The translations under genes and the position numbers were made by a program. Below are positions 18,913 through 25,739 of a stretch of DNA of 64,000 nt, piece by piece. The stretch lies in the NCBI RefSeq assembly GCF_025150245.1, contig NZ_CP102279.1, positions 1,113,423 to 1,177,422 on the forward strand, in the 5' to 3' direction. Origin of the DNA: Dorea formicigenerans (GTDB taxonomy: Bacteria > Bacillota > Clostridia > Lachnospirales > Lachnospiraceae). How positions within the stretch are numbered: position 1 is the stretch's first letter; each line of letters begins with the position of its first letter. The notes below the pieces were generated by a model. The model saw nothing but the letters and a program-made list of their open reading frames with translations, searched no databases and had not been told where the DNA came from.

Positions 18913-19176
18913 ATGGTAAGTCAGAAAGTAAAAATCACAAATCCAACAGGACTGCATCTGCGTCCGGCTGGAATTTTCAGCAATATCGCAAACAAATTTG
19001 AGTGCCGGATCACATTTGAGTATGAGAATTCTATTGCCAACGCCAAGAGTGTACTAAGTATCCTTGGTGCCGGAATCAAATCAGGAGATGAGATTCTGCT
19101 GATCTGTGAAGGGGACGAAGAAGAAAAAGCATTAAAAGCAATGATAGAAGCTATAGAAAGCGGGTTAGGGGAGTAA
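18913..19176 (+). CDS. HPr-family phosphocarrier protein
   Basis: An 87-residue HPr with the active-site histidine in GLHLRPA (H15) and a serine at position 46 (NAKSVLS). This matches both the PEP-dependent His site and the HPr-kinase Ser site of Firmicutes HPr. The segment after Ser46 (VLSILGAGIKSGDE) departs from the classic IMGVMSLG, so it may be a second HPr such as Crh-like or regulatory forms, although Crh lacks the histidine. It sits between cdaR and the DltA-like ligase with gaps of 11 and 4 bases, an unusual address for ptsH. The position suggests coupling of carbon status to envelope modification. Confidence 0.9.
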   Translation: MVSQKVKITNPTGLHLRPAGIFSNIANKFECRITFEYENSIANAKSVLSILGAGIKSGDEILLICEGDEEEKALKAMIEAIESGLGE

Positions 19177-19180
19177 TAAA

Positions 19181-20713
19181 TTGATTCGAAATATTTTATG
19201 CTATGCAGAGGAGTCTGCCCGGAGATTTCCGGGTAAGACTGCCTTTGCAGATGAAGAGACAGCGTGCACATACGACGAACTGATCAAAAGTGCCAGAGCA
19301 GTAGGAACGAGACTGGGAAGGGAAGTAACTCCTGGGAAACCGGTTCCTGTACTTATGGAAAAAGGCGTAAAAGCTATTTATGCATTTATGGGAATCGTAT
19401 CCGCAGGCTGTTTTTATATTCTGTTGGATCCGAAACTTCCAACAGAACGTCTGAGATCAGTGTTGGATACATTACAGGCAGAAGTCCTGTTGACGGATCC
19501 GGCTTATGATAAACCAAGAGAGCGTCTGGAATTTGACGGCAAAGTCATTATGATGGAAGAGGCACTTCAGACACAGGAAGATGCGGAGTATCTTGATAAT
19601 GTAAGAAAACAGAGCCGGGATGTGGATCCGCTCTACGCAATCTTCACTTCCGGTTCCACTGGTGTGCCAAAAGGTGTAGTTGTAAGCCACAGATCAGTCA
19701 TTGACTTTATAGAAGAATTTACGAGATTATTCAACATTACAGAACATGATGTTATTGGAAATCAGGCACCATTCGATTTTGATGTGTCGGTAAAAGATAT
19801 CTACTCTACTTTAAAATGTGGAGCAACTATGCAGATCATTCCAAAGAAGTTTTTCTCATTTCCGACAAAACTTCTGGATTATCTGGTCGAGCGGGAAGTA
19901 ACGACTCTGATCTGGGCGGTCTCTGCACTGTGTATCATATCCACATTAAAAGGATTTGATTATAAAGTGCCGCAGAAGATCCATAAAGTTATATTCAGTG
20001 GAGAAGTAATGCCGGTGAAGCATCTGAACATCTGGAAGAAATATCTGCCGGAAGCTATGTATGTGAATGTTTACGGTCCGACTGAAATTACATGTAACTG
20101 TACGTATCATATTATTGACCGGGAGTATGAACCAGGAGAAAATCTTCCGATTGGAAAACCATTTCCAAATGAAAAGGTATTTCTCTTAGATGAAGAAGAC
20201 CGGGAAGTGACAAAACCTGGAGAAAAAGGAGAAATCTGCGTATCCGGTACTGCTTTGTCACTTGGATATTACAATAACCCGGAACAGACGGCAAAAGCAT
20301 TTGTGCAAAATCCATTGAATCAATCTTATCTGGAGCCAATCTACCGGACAGGAGATCTGGCATATTACGGCGAAGATGGGAATCTGTACTTCGCATCACG
20401 AAAAGATTTCCAGATCAAGCATATGGGACATCGCATTGAACTTGGAGAGATTGAGACTGCACTGGAGACAGTGGAAGGACTAGGTCGGAGCCTTTGCATG
20501 TATGATGAGGCAAAGGGAAAAATTCTTGCATTCTATGAAGGAGACCTGGAAAAGAAACAAATCGTCCGGGCAATCGGGACAAGACTTCCGGGATTCATGA
20601 TTCCGAATGTATTTGTGAAAGTAGAAGAATTTCCACTTACGAAAAATGGAAAAATCGACCGTAAGAAACTGGAGGAAGCTTATGAATCAGGAAATCTTAC
20701 AAGCTTATCTTAG
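19181..20713 (+). CDS. dltA: DltA-like amino acid:carrier protein ligase (AMP-forming)
   Basis: A 510-residue adenylate-forming enzyme. The P-loop-like YAIFTSGSTGVPKGVVVSHR lies near residue 150, the aromatic NVYGPTEITCNCTY near residue 290, YRTGD near residue 387 and the C-terminal lysine in LTKNGKIDRKKL near residue 495. The DltA cysteine that favours D-alanine appears conserved in WAVSALCIIS. TTG 19181 is preceded by AGGGGAG seven bases upstream. It would charge the carrier protein at 21934 through an aminoacyl-adenylate. dltB and dltD, needed for classic teichoic acid D-alanylation, are not adjacent, and a PLP decarboxylase gene overlaps its end. The substrate may be D-Ala or another small amino acid. 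Confidence 0.85.
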   Translation: MIRNILCYAEESARRFPGKTAFADEETACTYDELIKSARAVGTRLGREVTPGKPVPVLMEKGVKAIYAFMGIVSAGCFYILLDPKLPTERLRSVLDTLQAEVLLTDPAYDKPRERLEFDGKVIMMEEALQTQEDAEYLDNVRKQSRDVDPLYAIFTSGSTGVPKGVVVSHRSVIDFIEEFTRLFNITEHDVIGNQAPFDFDVSVKDIYSTLKCGATMQIIPKKFFSFPTKLLDYLVEREVTTLIWAVSALCIISTLKGFDYKVPQKIHKVIFSGEVMPVKHLNIWKKYLPEAMYVNVYGPTEITCNCTYHIIDREYEPGENLPIGKPFPNEKVFLLDEEDREVTKPGEKGEICVSGTALSLGYYNNPEQTAKAFVQNPLNQSYLEPIYRTGDLAYYGEDGNLYFASRKDFQIKHMGHRIELGEIETALETVEGLGRSLCMYDEAKGKILAFYEGDLEKKQIVRAIGTRLPGFMIPNVFVKVEEFPLTKNGKIDRKKLEEAYESGNLTSLS

Positions 20714-21908
20714 ACAGGAAGAGACTCCTGCGTATATCTTTGATCTGGATATGTTAAAATCCAGAGTTCGGATGATGAAAACGATACTGGGCGAACGGGC
20801 AGAAATCTGTTTTGCAATGAAAGCCAATCCATTTCTGATCGGACCGTTAAAGGATACGGCAGACAAATTTGAGGTATGTTCCCCGGGAGAATTTCACATT
20901 TGTGAGACAGTCGGAATTCCAATGGAGAGAATTGTACTGTCCGGTGTGAATAAGGAAAAATGCGACATTACCCATGCGATGCATACTTACGGGAATGCAG
21001 GCGTGTATACAATCGAATCCAGGAAGCATCTGGAACTTTTGGAAATGTGTGCAAAAGAAGAAAACATTACGATTCATGCACTGATCCGTGTGACAAGTGG
21101 AAACCAGTTCGGTATAGATGAAGAAGAAGTTTTTGATATTGTTTCTAAAAAGGACTACTACCCACATGTGCGAATTGAAGGGATTCAGTGCTATTCCGGT
21201 ACTCAGAAAAAGAAGTTCTCTAAGATTGAAAAAGAGCTGCACTGGCTGGATGACATACTTACCCGTCTGAAAGAAACATGCGATTATGATGCTGAAGTTC
21301 TGGAATATGGACCGGGATTTTATATCCCTTATTTTGAAAATGAAGATGAGGTAGATGATGAGTCATTACTGCAGCAATTTGCAGATACACTTGCAACATT
21401 AAAATTCCAGGGGAAAATCACTTTGGAAATGGGACGCTATATTGCAGCATACTGTGGTTATTACGTGACTCGCATTGTAGATCAGAAAATCAATCATGGA
21501 CAGAATTACTGTATCGTAGATGGAGGACTGAATCATCTGAATTACTACGGACAGGCAATGGCTATGAAGATGCCGCATCATAAACACATTCCGGATGCTC
21601 CATCGGAGGCATCGGACGAACAATCAGAAGAACAATCAGAAGAACAATCAGAAGTTCTTTGGAACATCTGTGGCTCTCTGTGTACGGTCAATGATGTACT
21701 GGTGAAACAGATGCCGCTGAAACATGCAAAGATTGGCGACGCTCTTGTATTTGAACGGGTGGGTGCTTATTCTGTAACAGAAGGAATCTATCTCTTCCTG
21801 AGCCGGCGCATGCCAAGGATTCTGTTCTGGTCTGAAAAAGACGGATTTACAGAGGCCAGAAAAGCAACAGAAAGTTACCCGATCAACACGGAATGTACAA
21901 AAAAATGA
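20682..21908 (+). CDS. PLP-dependent fold-III decarboxylase (DapDC/ODC/BtrK-like)
   Basis: About 408 residues with an alanine-racemase-type barrel. The PLP lysine is in CFAMKANPF near residue 44, the glycine-rich phosphate loop is EYGPGFYIP, EMGRYIAAYCGYYVTRI follows, and the catalytic cysteine region is CGSLCTVNDVL with GAYSVTEG after it. ATG 20682 follows GGAGG, giving a 32-base overlap with the ligase gene, so they are translationally coupled. Its place between an amino acid:carrier ligase and a carrier protein recalls BtrK, which decarboxylates an aminoacyl-ACP. Just before the catalytic cysteine there is an expandable acidic insert made of three 12-base repeats. Free amino acid decarboxylation remains possible. 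Confidence 0.8.
   Translation: MNQEILQAYLRQEETPAYIFDLDMLKSRVRMMKTILGERAEICFAMKANPFLIGPLKDTADKFEVCSPGEFHICETVGIPMERIVLSGVNKEKCDITHAMHTYGNAGVYTIESRKHLELLEMCAKEENITIHALIRVTSGNQFGIDEEEVFDIVSKKDYYPHVRIEGIQCYSGTQKKKFSKIEKELHWLDDILTRLKETCDYDAEVLEYGPGFYIPYFENEDEVDDESLLQQFADTLATLKFQGKITLEMGRYIAAYCGYYVTRIVDQKINHGQNYCIVDGGLNHLNYYGQAMAMKMPHHKHIPDAPSEASDEQSEEQSEEQSEVLWNICGSLCTVNDVLVKQMPLKHAKIGDALVFERVGAYSVTEGIYLFLSRRMPRILFWSEKDGFTEARKATESYPINTECTKK
21613..21650 (+). repeat. 12-bp tandem repeat inside the decarboxylase gene
   Basis: The 12-base unit CAATCAGAAGAA is repeated three times in frame, encoding QSEE units within a DEQSEEQSEEQSE stretch. Exact repetition with no codon drift implies recent slippage and likely length variation between strains. 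The tract lies in a loop just ahead of the catalytic cysteine segment. Confidence 0.8.
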
Positions 21909-21933
21909 AAAAATAGAAAAGGAGATAATAACT

Positions 21934-22161
21934 ATGGAAAAATTAATTGAGATTTTAGAGGACATTCAGCCGGATGCTGACTATGAGACATGTACAACAT
22001 TGATTGATGATGGAATCCTGGATTCTTTTGCAATCCTGTCTATCGTAGGAGAATTGGAAGACGAGTTCGATGTATCAGTAACACCTGCTGACATTATTCC
22101 GGAAAACTTTAACTCAGCACAGGCACTTTGGGCTATGGTACAGAGACTGCAGGCTGAATAA
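21934..22161 (+). CDS. dltC: DltC-like acyl/aminoacyl carrier protein
   Basis: A 75-residue acidic four-helix carrier protein. The phosphopantetheine serine is Ser31 in DDGILDSFAI, matching the DSF form of DltC rather than the DSL form of fatty-acid ACP. AAAGGAG precedes the ATG. It is the last gene of the run and is followed by a strong terminator at 22189. With the upstream ligase and decarboxylase it forms a complete loading and tailoring set; the acceptor of the carried group is not in this operon. Confidence 0.88.
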   Translation: MEKLIEILEDIQPDADYETCTTLIDDGILDSFAILSIVGELEDEFDVSVTPADIIPENFNSAQALWAMVQRLQAE

Positions 22162-22188
22162 GAGAACAAACGGGGACACGAGAATGAC

Positions 22189-22235
22189 AAAAAGTACCAT
22201 GTTGACACGAGAAAATGCCTAACATGGTACTTTTT
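22189..22235 (+). terminator. Strong rho-independent terminator after the dlt-like operon
   Basis: A perfect 15-bp stem (AAAAAGTACCATGTT with its complement at 22221-22235) encloses a 17-base loop. The right arm ends in five T. The A run on the left arm makes it work in both directions, so it can also end the convergent minus-strand gene at 22257. Confidence 0.85.
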
Positions 22236-22256
22236 ATGTTTTGCGATAACATTTTT

Positions 22257-22637
22257 TTATCGCAGATAGTCCGGCCAGTCTTTGGCCGGATGATACATCA
22301 GAAAAGTGGAAAGGCTGGCTAAAAAGTCTCCGACAGATGGTCTTGCGGTCATGCGATATCCAACAACAATCTGGAATAAAAATTGGTTCTTCTCCCAGAT
22401 GACTGCAATCATTGTACGGATATTCCGTTCAACGCAAGGAAGCGCAATTTCGCAGGATTCGGCAACTTTTGGGTAAAGTCTGGTGGTAAGAGATGTCAAC
22501 AGCTGTTGGTCCGCCAGAACATATTGAAGAGCTGTTACGGCTGGCGTAAAGCCGGCATAGACCGGAGAAGCACCGAGAGTCCGAAGCAGCTGTTCAATAT
22601 CCTGTGCTGAGACATCAGAACCAGATAAAGGAACCAA
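22257..22637 (-). CDS. Stand-alone Spo0A C-terminal DNA-binding domain protein
   Basis: About 126 residues that align with the Spo0A effector domain only: QDIEQLLRTLGASPVYAGF, then LYPKVAESCEIALPCVERNIRTMIAVIWEKN (the helix-turn-helix, recognised in parts) and RPSVGDFLASLSTFL, matching the C-terminal helices. There is no receiver domain. I place the start at TTG 22637 because AGGAGG lies eight bases before it. A promoter on the minus strand has TATAAT (22676-22671) and TTGCAT (22698-22693), 16 bases apart. The protein could bind 0A boxes without phosphorylation. Some recognition-helix residues differ from Spo0A, so it may instead act on other sites. Confidence 0.7.
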   Translation of the reverse strand: MVPLSGSDVSAQDIEQLLRTLGASPVYAGFTPAVTALQYVLADQQLLTSLTTRLYPKVAESCEIALPCVERNIRTMIAVIWEKNQFLFQIVVGYRMTARPSVGDFLASLSTFLMYHPAKDWPDYLR

Positions 22638-22670
22638 AAAAAACCCCTCCTTTTCAACAAATCTCACCTT

Positions 22671-22750
22671 ATTATAACAAAAACGAATAGGTATGCAACA
22701 TTTAAACAAGAAAAAGAATAGTTCCGTATTATGAGACAAAATGTTATAAT
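22671..22750. promoter_or_regulatory. Divergent promoter pair between the Spo0A-like and XRE genes
   Basis: The minus strand carries TTGCAT (22698-22693) and TATAAT (22676-22671) with a 16-base spacer ahead of the Spo0A-like gene. The plus strand has TATAAT at 22745-22750 ahead of the XRE gene, with no strong -35. The close divergence would let either regulator act on both genes. Confidence 0.5.
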
Positions 22751-22809
22751 TGAAGCAGTGCCAGAGGATTTGGTTCATAAATTGACGAAAGAGAAAACAG
22801 GTGACAGCA

Positions 22810-23093
22810 TGCAAGTAGGATTGAACATTAAGATTAAAAGAATCGGAAGAGGGTATACACAGGAAGAGATTGCAGATGCCATCGGTGTCGCCCGTTCTAC
22901 ATACACAAGATACGAGTCAGACAAGAGACTGCCGGACATATACAAATTATGTGCACTGGCAGATTATTTTGATGTATCATTGGACGACCTGGTGGGAAGA
23001 GACTGGAAACCGAAAAAAGATCACAAAGGGCGGAACATCGCGATCAAACCACAGCCGAAATGTATATCAGCTGGGAGTCAATCCCCCAGCTGA
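22810..23093 (+). CDS. XRE-family helix-turn-helix regulator
   Basis: A 94-residue protein with a full XRE domain: LNIKIKRIGRGYTQEEIADAIG and ARSTYTRYESDKRLPDIYKL form the helix-turn-helix, and LADYFDVSLDDLVGRD closes the domain. A short basic tail follows. ATG 22810 comes after AGGTGA and lies downstream of the TATAAT at 22745, so a start further upstream is unlikely. The end of the gene forms a hairpin (about 23064-23092, CAGCTGGG paired with CCCAGCTG) that includes the stop codon. The target is unknown; the divergent Spo0A-like gene is the obvious candidate. Confidence 0.8.
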
Positions 23094-23115
23094 TATAGCC
23101 TCCGGCAGGATTGCA

Positions 23116-23187
23116 GAGGTGCGCAGTAGAAGTATGTCATGCAATTGCATGACGCGCACCTCGCAGCAAGAATGCCGAGGCATTCTT
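23116..23187. repeat. Nested palindromes with palindromic repeat copy B
   Basis: GAGGTGCGC (23116-23124) pairs with GCGCACCTC (23154-23162). Inside lies a perfect 18-bp palindrome, GTCATGCAA/TTGCATGAC (23136-23153). Six bases later comes AAGAATGCC/GGCATTCTT (23168-23187), identical to the copy at 12095. The 250-base gap between the XRE and phosphoglycerol transferase genes holds only these structures, a terminator and a promoter. Confidence 0.65.
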
Positions 23188-23230
23188 GAAAAGGTAAGAG
23201 GCGGAAACAGAATAAAGGCAGAGGGGCATG

Positions 23231-23266
23231 ATATCCAGTGATTGTAAAAAGACATTCACTGGATAT
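23231..23266 (+). terminator. Rho-independent terminator
   Basis: A perfect 11-bp stem, ATATCCAGTGA with its complement TCACTGGATAT, is followed by GTTTTATT. It would end transcription from the XRE gene before the next promoter. Confidence 0.7.
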
Positions 23267-23272
23267 GTTTTA

Positions 23273-23301
23273 TTGCGGGAAAATACAGTGTGTGGTATAA
23301 T
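23273..23301 (+). promoter_or_regulatory. Promoter of the phosphoglycerol transferase-gtrA pair
   Basis: TTGCGG (23273-23278) and a perfect TATAAT (23296-23301) have a 17-base spacer. The first gene starts 44 bases further on. Confidence 0.6.
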
Positions 23302-23344
23302 CATGGAAGTTTGACAGGTGTTTGTGGAGTAGAAAGAATTTTAT

Positions 23345-25174
23345 ATGGAAAAGAATACAAAGGATAAAAAATGGTTAAAAATCACAGGTGCAGTGTGTTC
23401 ATTTATTATTATAACAGTAGCTGTTTTAATATGCTTCAGCATAAAATGGATGTTTGATACGTGGACGAATCTTTCGATGGAAGAGCTGGTCTATCATCTG
23501 ACAGCACCGTTAGAAGGAACGAATGAAGAAATGATCTGGCAGTATGTCAGGGTTTGTGTGGTGCCGACCGTTCTGATTATGGCTGGAATCAGCGCATTGG
23601 TAGTTTTTGGACGTAAGAAAGAAAAACCATATTGGAGAGTTATTGCCGGAGCAGTTGTTATCTCAGTTTTAGCGCAGACTTGTTCTGTATATGGAGCATG
23701 GAAAAAACTGGACATAGGCGGCTATATGGCAAACCAGGGAGAAGTATCTACATTTATCGATGATAATTATGTGGATCCAAGAAGTGTGGAGATTACTTTC
23801 CCAGAGCAGAAGAGAAACTTGATTTACATTTTCCTTGAATCCATGGAAACAACTTACGCGGATACAGAGAATGGTGGAGCATTTGAGAAAAATGTAATCC
23901 CGGAGCTCACAACTCTGGCTCAGGAAAATGAGGATTTTTCCGGAAAAGATGACACGGCACTGAATGGTGGATATTCTATGCCGGGAACAACCTGGACTAT
24001 GGGAGCGATGTTCGGTCAGACTTCCGGTTTGCCGCTAAATATTTCTATTGACGCAAACGATATGGACACGCAGGATAATTTCTTCCCAGAGATTATTACA
24101 ATCGGTGATATCCTGGAAAGTGCAGGATATTCCCAGACATTGATGTTAGGTTCTGATGCAACATTTGGCGGGAGAAGAAATTATTTCACCCAGCATGGAA
24201 ATTATAATATTAAGGATTATAATTATGCAATCGAACAGGGATGGATTCCGGAAGATTACAAAGTATGGTGGGGATATGAAGACCAAAAGTTATTCAATTA
24301 TGCGAAAGAAGAACTTCAGAATCTCGCTGCAGGCAGCGAACCATTCAATCTGACGCTTCTTACAGTAGATACACATTTTGAAGATGGGTATCCGTGTGAG
24401 ATATGTCCAACTACATATGGGGATAATCAATATGCAAATGTTATGGCATGTTCCAGCAAGCAGGTGGATGAATTCGTAAAATGGATCCAACAGCAGGATT
24501 TTTATGAGAATACTACAATTGTAATTTCGGGAGATCACCCGACTATGGACAGTGACTTCTGCGAAGATGTAGATGAGGATTATACAAGAAAAGTGTACAC
24601 CACATACATCAATGCAGAAGAGGATGCATTATCGTCACGAAGAGTATATACAACATTTGACAATTTTCCTACAACATTAGGAGCGCTTGGTGTTCAGATT
24701 GAAGGAGACAGACTGGGACTTGGAACGAATCTTTTTTCCTCTACACAGACACTGGTAGAACGCTATGGAATTGACATGGAAGAGTCCGAGCTTAAAAAGA
24801 AATCAGAGCTGATTGACAAGTTGGCAGATATAGATGAGAATAGCGAGGAACTTTTATTAAGACAAGGAAAAGTGTCAACAGGTGAAATAGCAGTCGGAGA
24901 GTATGATTATCATACCGCGGCGTTACCTGTTATTGTTTATAACATTGCAAATGATGACAGTATTGCATCTGTAACAGCAGCGGTTTGGCACAATGAAGAT
25001 CAGAGTGATCTGCAATGGGTGGAGTTACCACAGAACGAAGATGGGACATATTCGACAAATGTGAATATTGCTAATTTTAATTTTGTATTGGGAGAGTATC
25101 ATATACACGTATATGCTGTAAACACAGACGGACAGCAGTATGTCCTCGGAGAAGGAATGGGAAGTGTGCAATAA
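23345..25174 (+). CDS. MdoB/LtaS-type phosphoglycerol transferase (sulfatase fold)
   Basis: A 609-residue membrane enzyme with three N-terminal helices (about residues 12-35, 68-90 and 98-115) and an extracellular alkaline-phosphatase/sulfatase domain. Metal and catalytic segments are visible: LIYIFLESMETTYAD, the probable catalytic threonine in GTTWTMGAMFGQTSGLPL, TVDTHFEDGYP and ISGDHPTMD. The GTTWT..G..GLPL context is closer to OpgB/MdoB than to LtaS. The last ~95 residues form a GBS Bsp-like beta repeat (VTAAVWHNEDQSDLQWVEL...YHIHVYAV). It likely transfers glycerol phosphate from phosphatidylglycerol to a surface glycan or lipoteichoic acid. gtrA follows after three bases. Confidence 0.85.
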   Translation: MEKNTKDKKWLKITGAVCSFIIITVAVLICFSIKWMFDTWTNLSMEELVYHLTAPLEGTNEEMIWQYVRVCVVPTVLIMAGISALVVFGRKKEKPYWRVIAGAVVISVLAQTCSVYGAWKKLDIGGYMANQGEVSTFIDDNYVDPRSVEITFPEQKRNLIYIFLESMETTYADTENGGAFEKNVIPELTTLAQENEDFSGKDDTALNGGYSMPGTTWTMGAMFGQTSGLPLNISIDANDMDTQDNFFPEIITIGDILESAGYSQTLMLGSDATFGGRRNYFTQHGNYNIKDYNYAIEQGWIPEDYKVWWGYEDQKLFNYAKEELQNLAAGSEPFNLTLLTVDTHFEDGYPCEICPTTYGDNQYANVMACSSKQVDEFVKWIQQQDFYENTTIVISGDHPTMDSDFCEDVDEDYTRKVYTTYINAEEDALSSRRVYTTFDNFPTTLGALGVQIEGDRLGLGTNLFSSTQTLVERYGIDMEESELKKKSELIDKLADIDENSEELLLRQGKVSTGEIAVGEYDYHTAALPVIVYNIANDDSIASVTAAVWHNEDQSDLQWVELPQNEDGTYSTNVNIANFNFVLGEYHIHVYAVNTDGQQYVLGEGMGSVQ

Positions 25175-25177
25175 AAG

Positions 25178-25588
25178 ATGAAAAATATAAAACAGTATTT
25201 AGACTTGACTTTTTGGAAATTTATTTTAGTTGGAATTATAAACACACTTGTGGGGACAACAGTAATGTTCGTAGCATATAATCTGTGCCATCTGAATTAC
25301 TGGGTATCGTCAGCATCCAATTATGTTGTGGGCAGTATTGTGAGTTACTTTTTAAATAAATATTTTACCTTTCAGGATAAGAAAAAATCCTGGAGACAGG
25401 TGGGAATATTTGTAGTTAATATTACGATCTGCTACTTGCTGGCATATGGTCTGGCAAAACCATTTGTCAACTGGATACTCGCCGGACAAGCTACAGTTGT
25501 TCGTGATAATGTATCGATGTTGGTCGGAATGGGAGCATTTGTAGTGTTCAATTATTTGGGACAGAGGCTGGTAGTTTTTAAAAGATAA
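25178..25588 (+). CDS. GtrA-family membrane protein
   Basis: A 136-residue protein with four membrane helices and GtrA-family features: FWKFILVGIINTLVGT at the N-terminus, SYFLNKYFTFQ in the middle and FVVFNYLGQRLVVFKR at the end. GtrA proteins are thought to move lipid-linked sugars across the membrane. Three bases separate it from the phosphoglycerol transferase gene, so the pair probably serves one glycopolymer, perhaps glycosylation of the glycerol-phosphate chain. No bactoprenol glucosyltransferase is adjacent. Confidence 0.85.
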   Translation: MKNIKQYLDLTFWKFILVGIINTLVGTTVMFVAYNLCHLNYWVSSASNYVVGSIVSYFLNKYFTFQDKKKSWRQVGIFVVNITICYLLAYGLAKPFVNWILAGQATVVRDNVSMLVGMGAFVVFNYLGQRLVVFKR

Positions 25589-25660
25589 GTTTGTATTACA
25601 TTATGAGGGAAAAGGAAAAGAGTAGACGAATTTGTTAAATAGTGTACTTATGATAAAAGA

Positions 25661-25682
25661 AATGGCCGCAAAAGCGGCCATT
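25661..25682. terminator. Bidirectional terminator between gtrA and the BCCT gene
   Basis: AATGGCCGC and GCGGCCATT flank AAAA, giving a 9-bp GC-rich stem. Read leftward it is followed by TCTTTT, suiting termination of the minus-strand choline operon; rightward there is a later TTTT tract. Confidence 0.7.
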
Positions 25683-25739
25683 GTCCGGCTATTTTAAATT
25701 TTTAGTTGTTTCTGGGGTAGTGGAAAAATGAAGTGGTAA

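Noticed and set aside
22810-23093. The XRE gene and RhuM-like gene as parts of toxin-antitoxin pairs or a defence island
   Set aside because: Neither has an adjacent toxin-sized partner or recognised defence enzyme; the neighbours are a Spo0A-like regulator and an orphan phosphoesterase.
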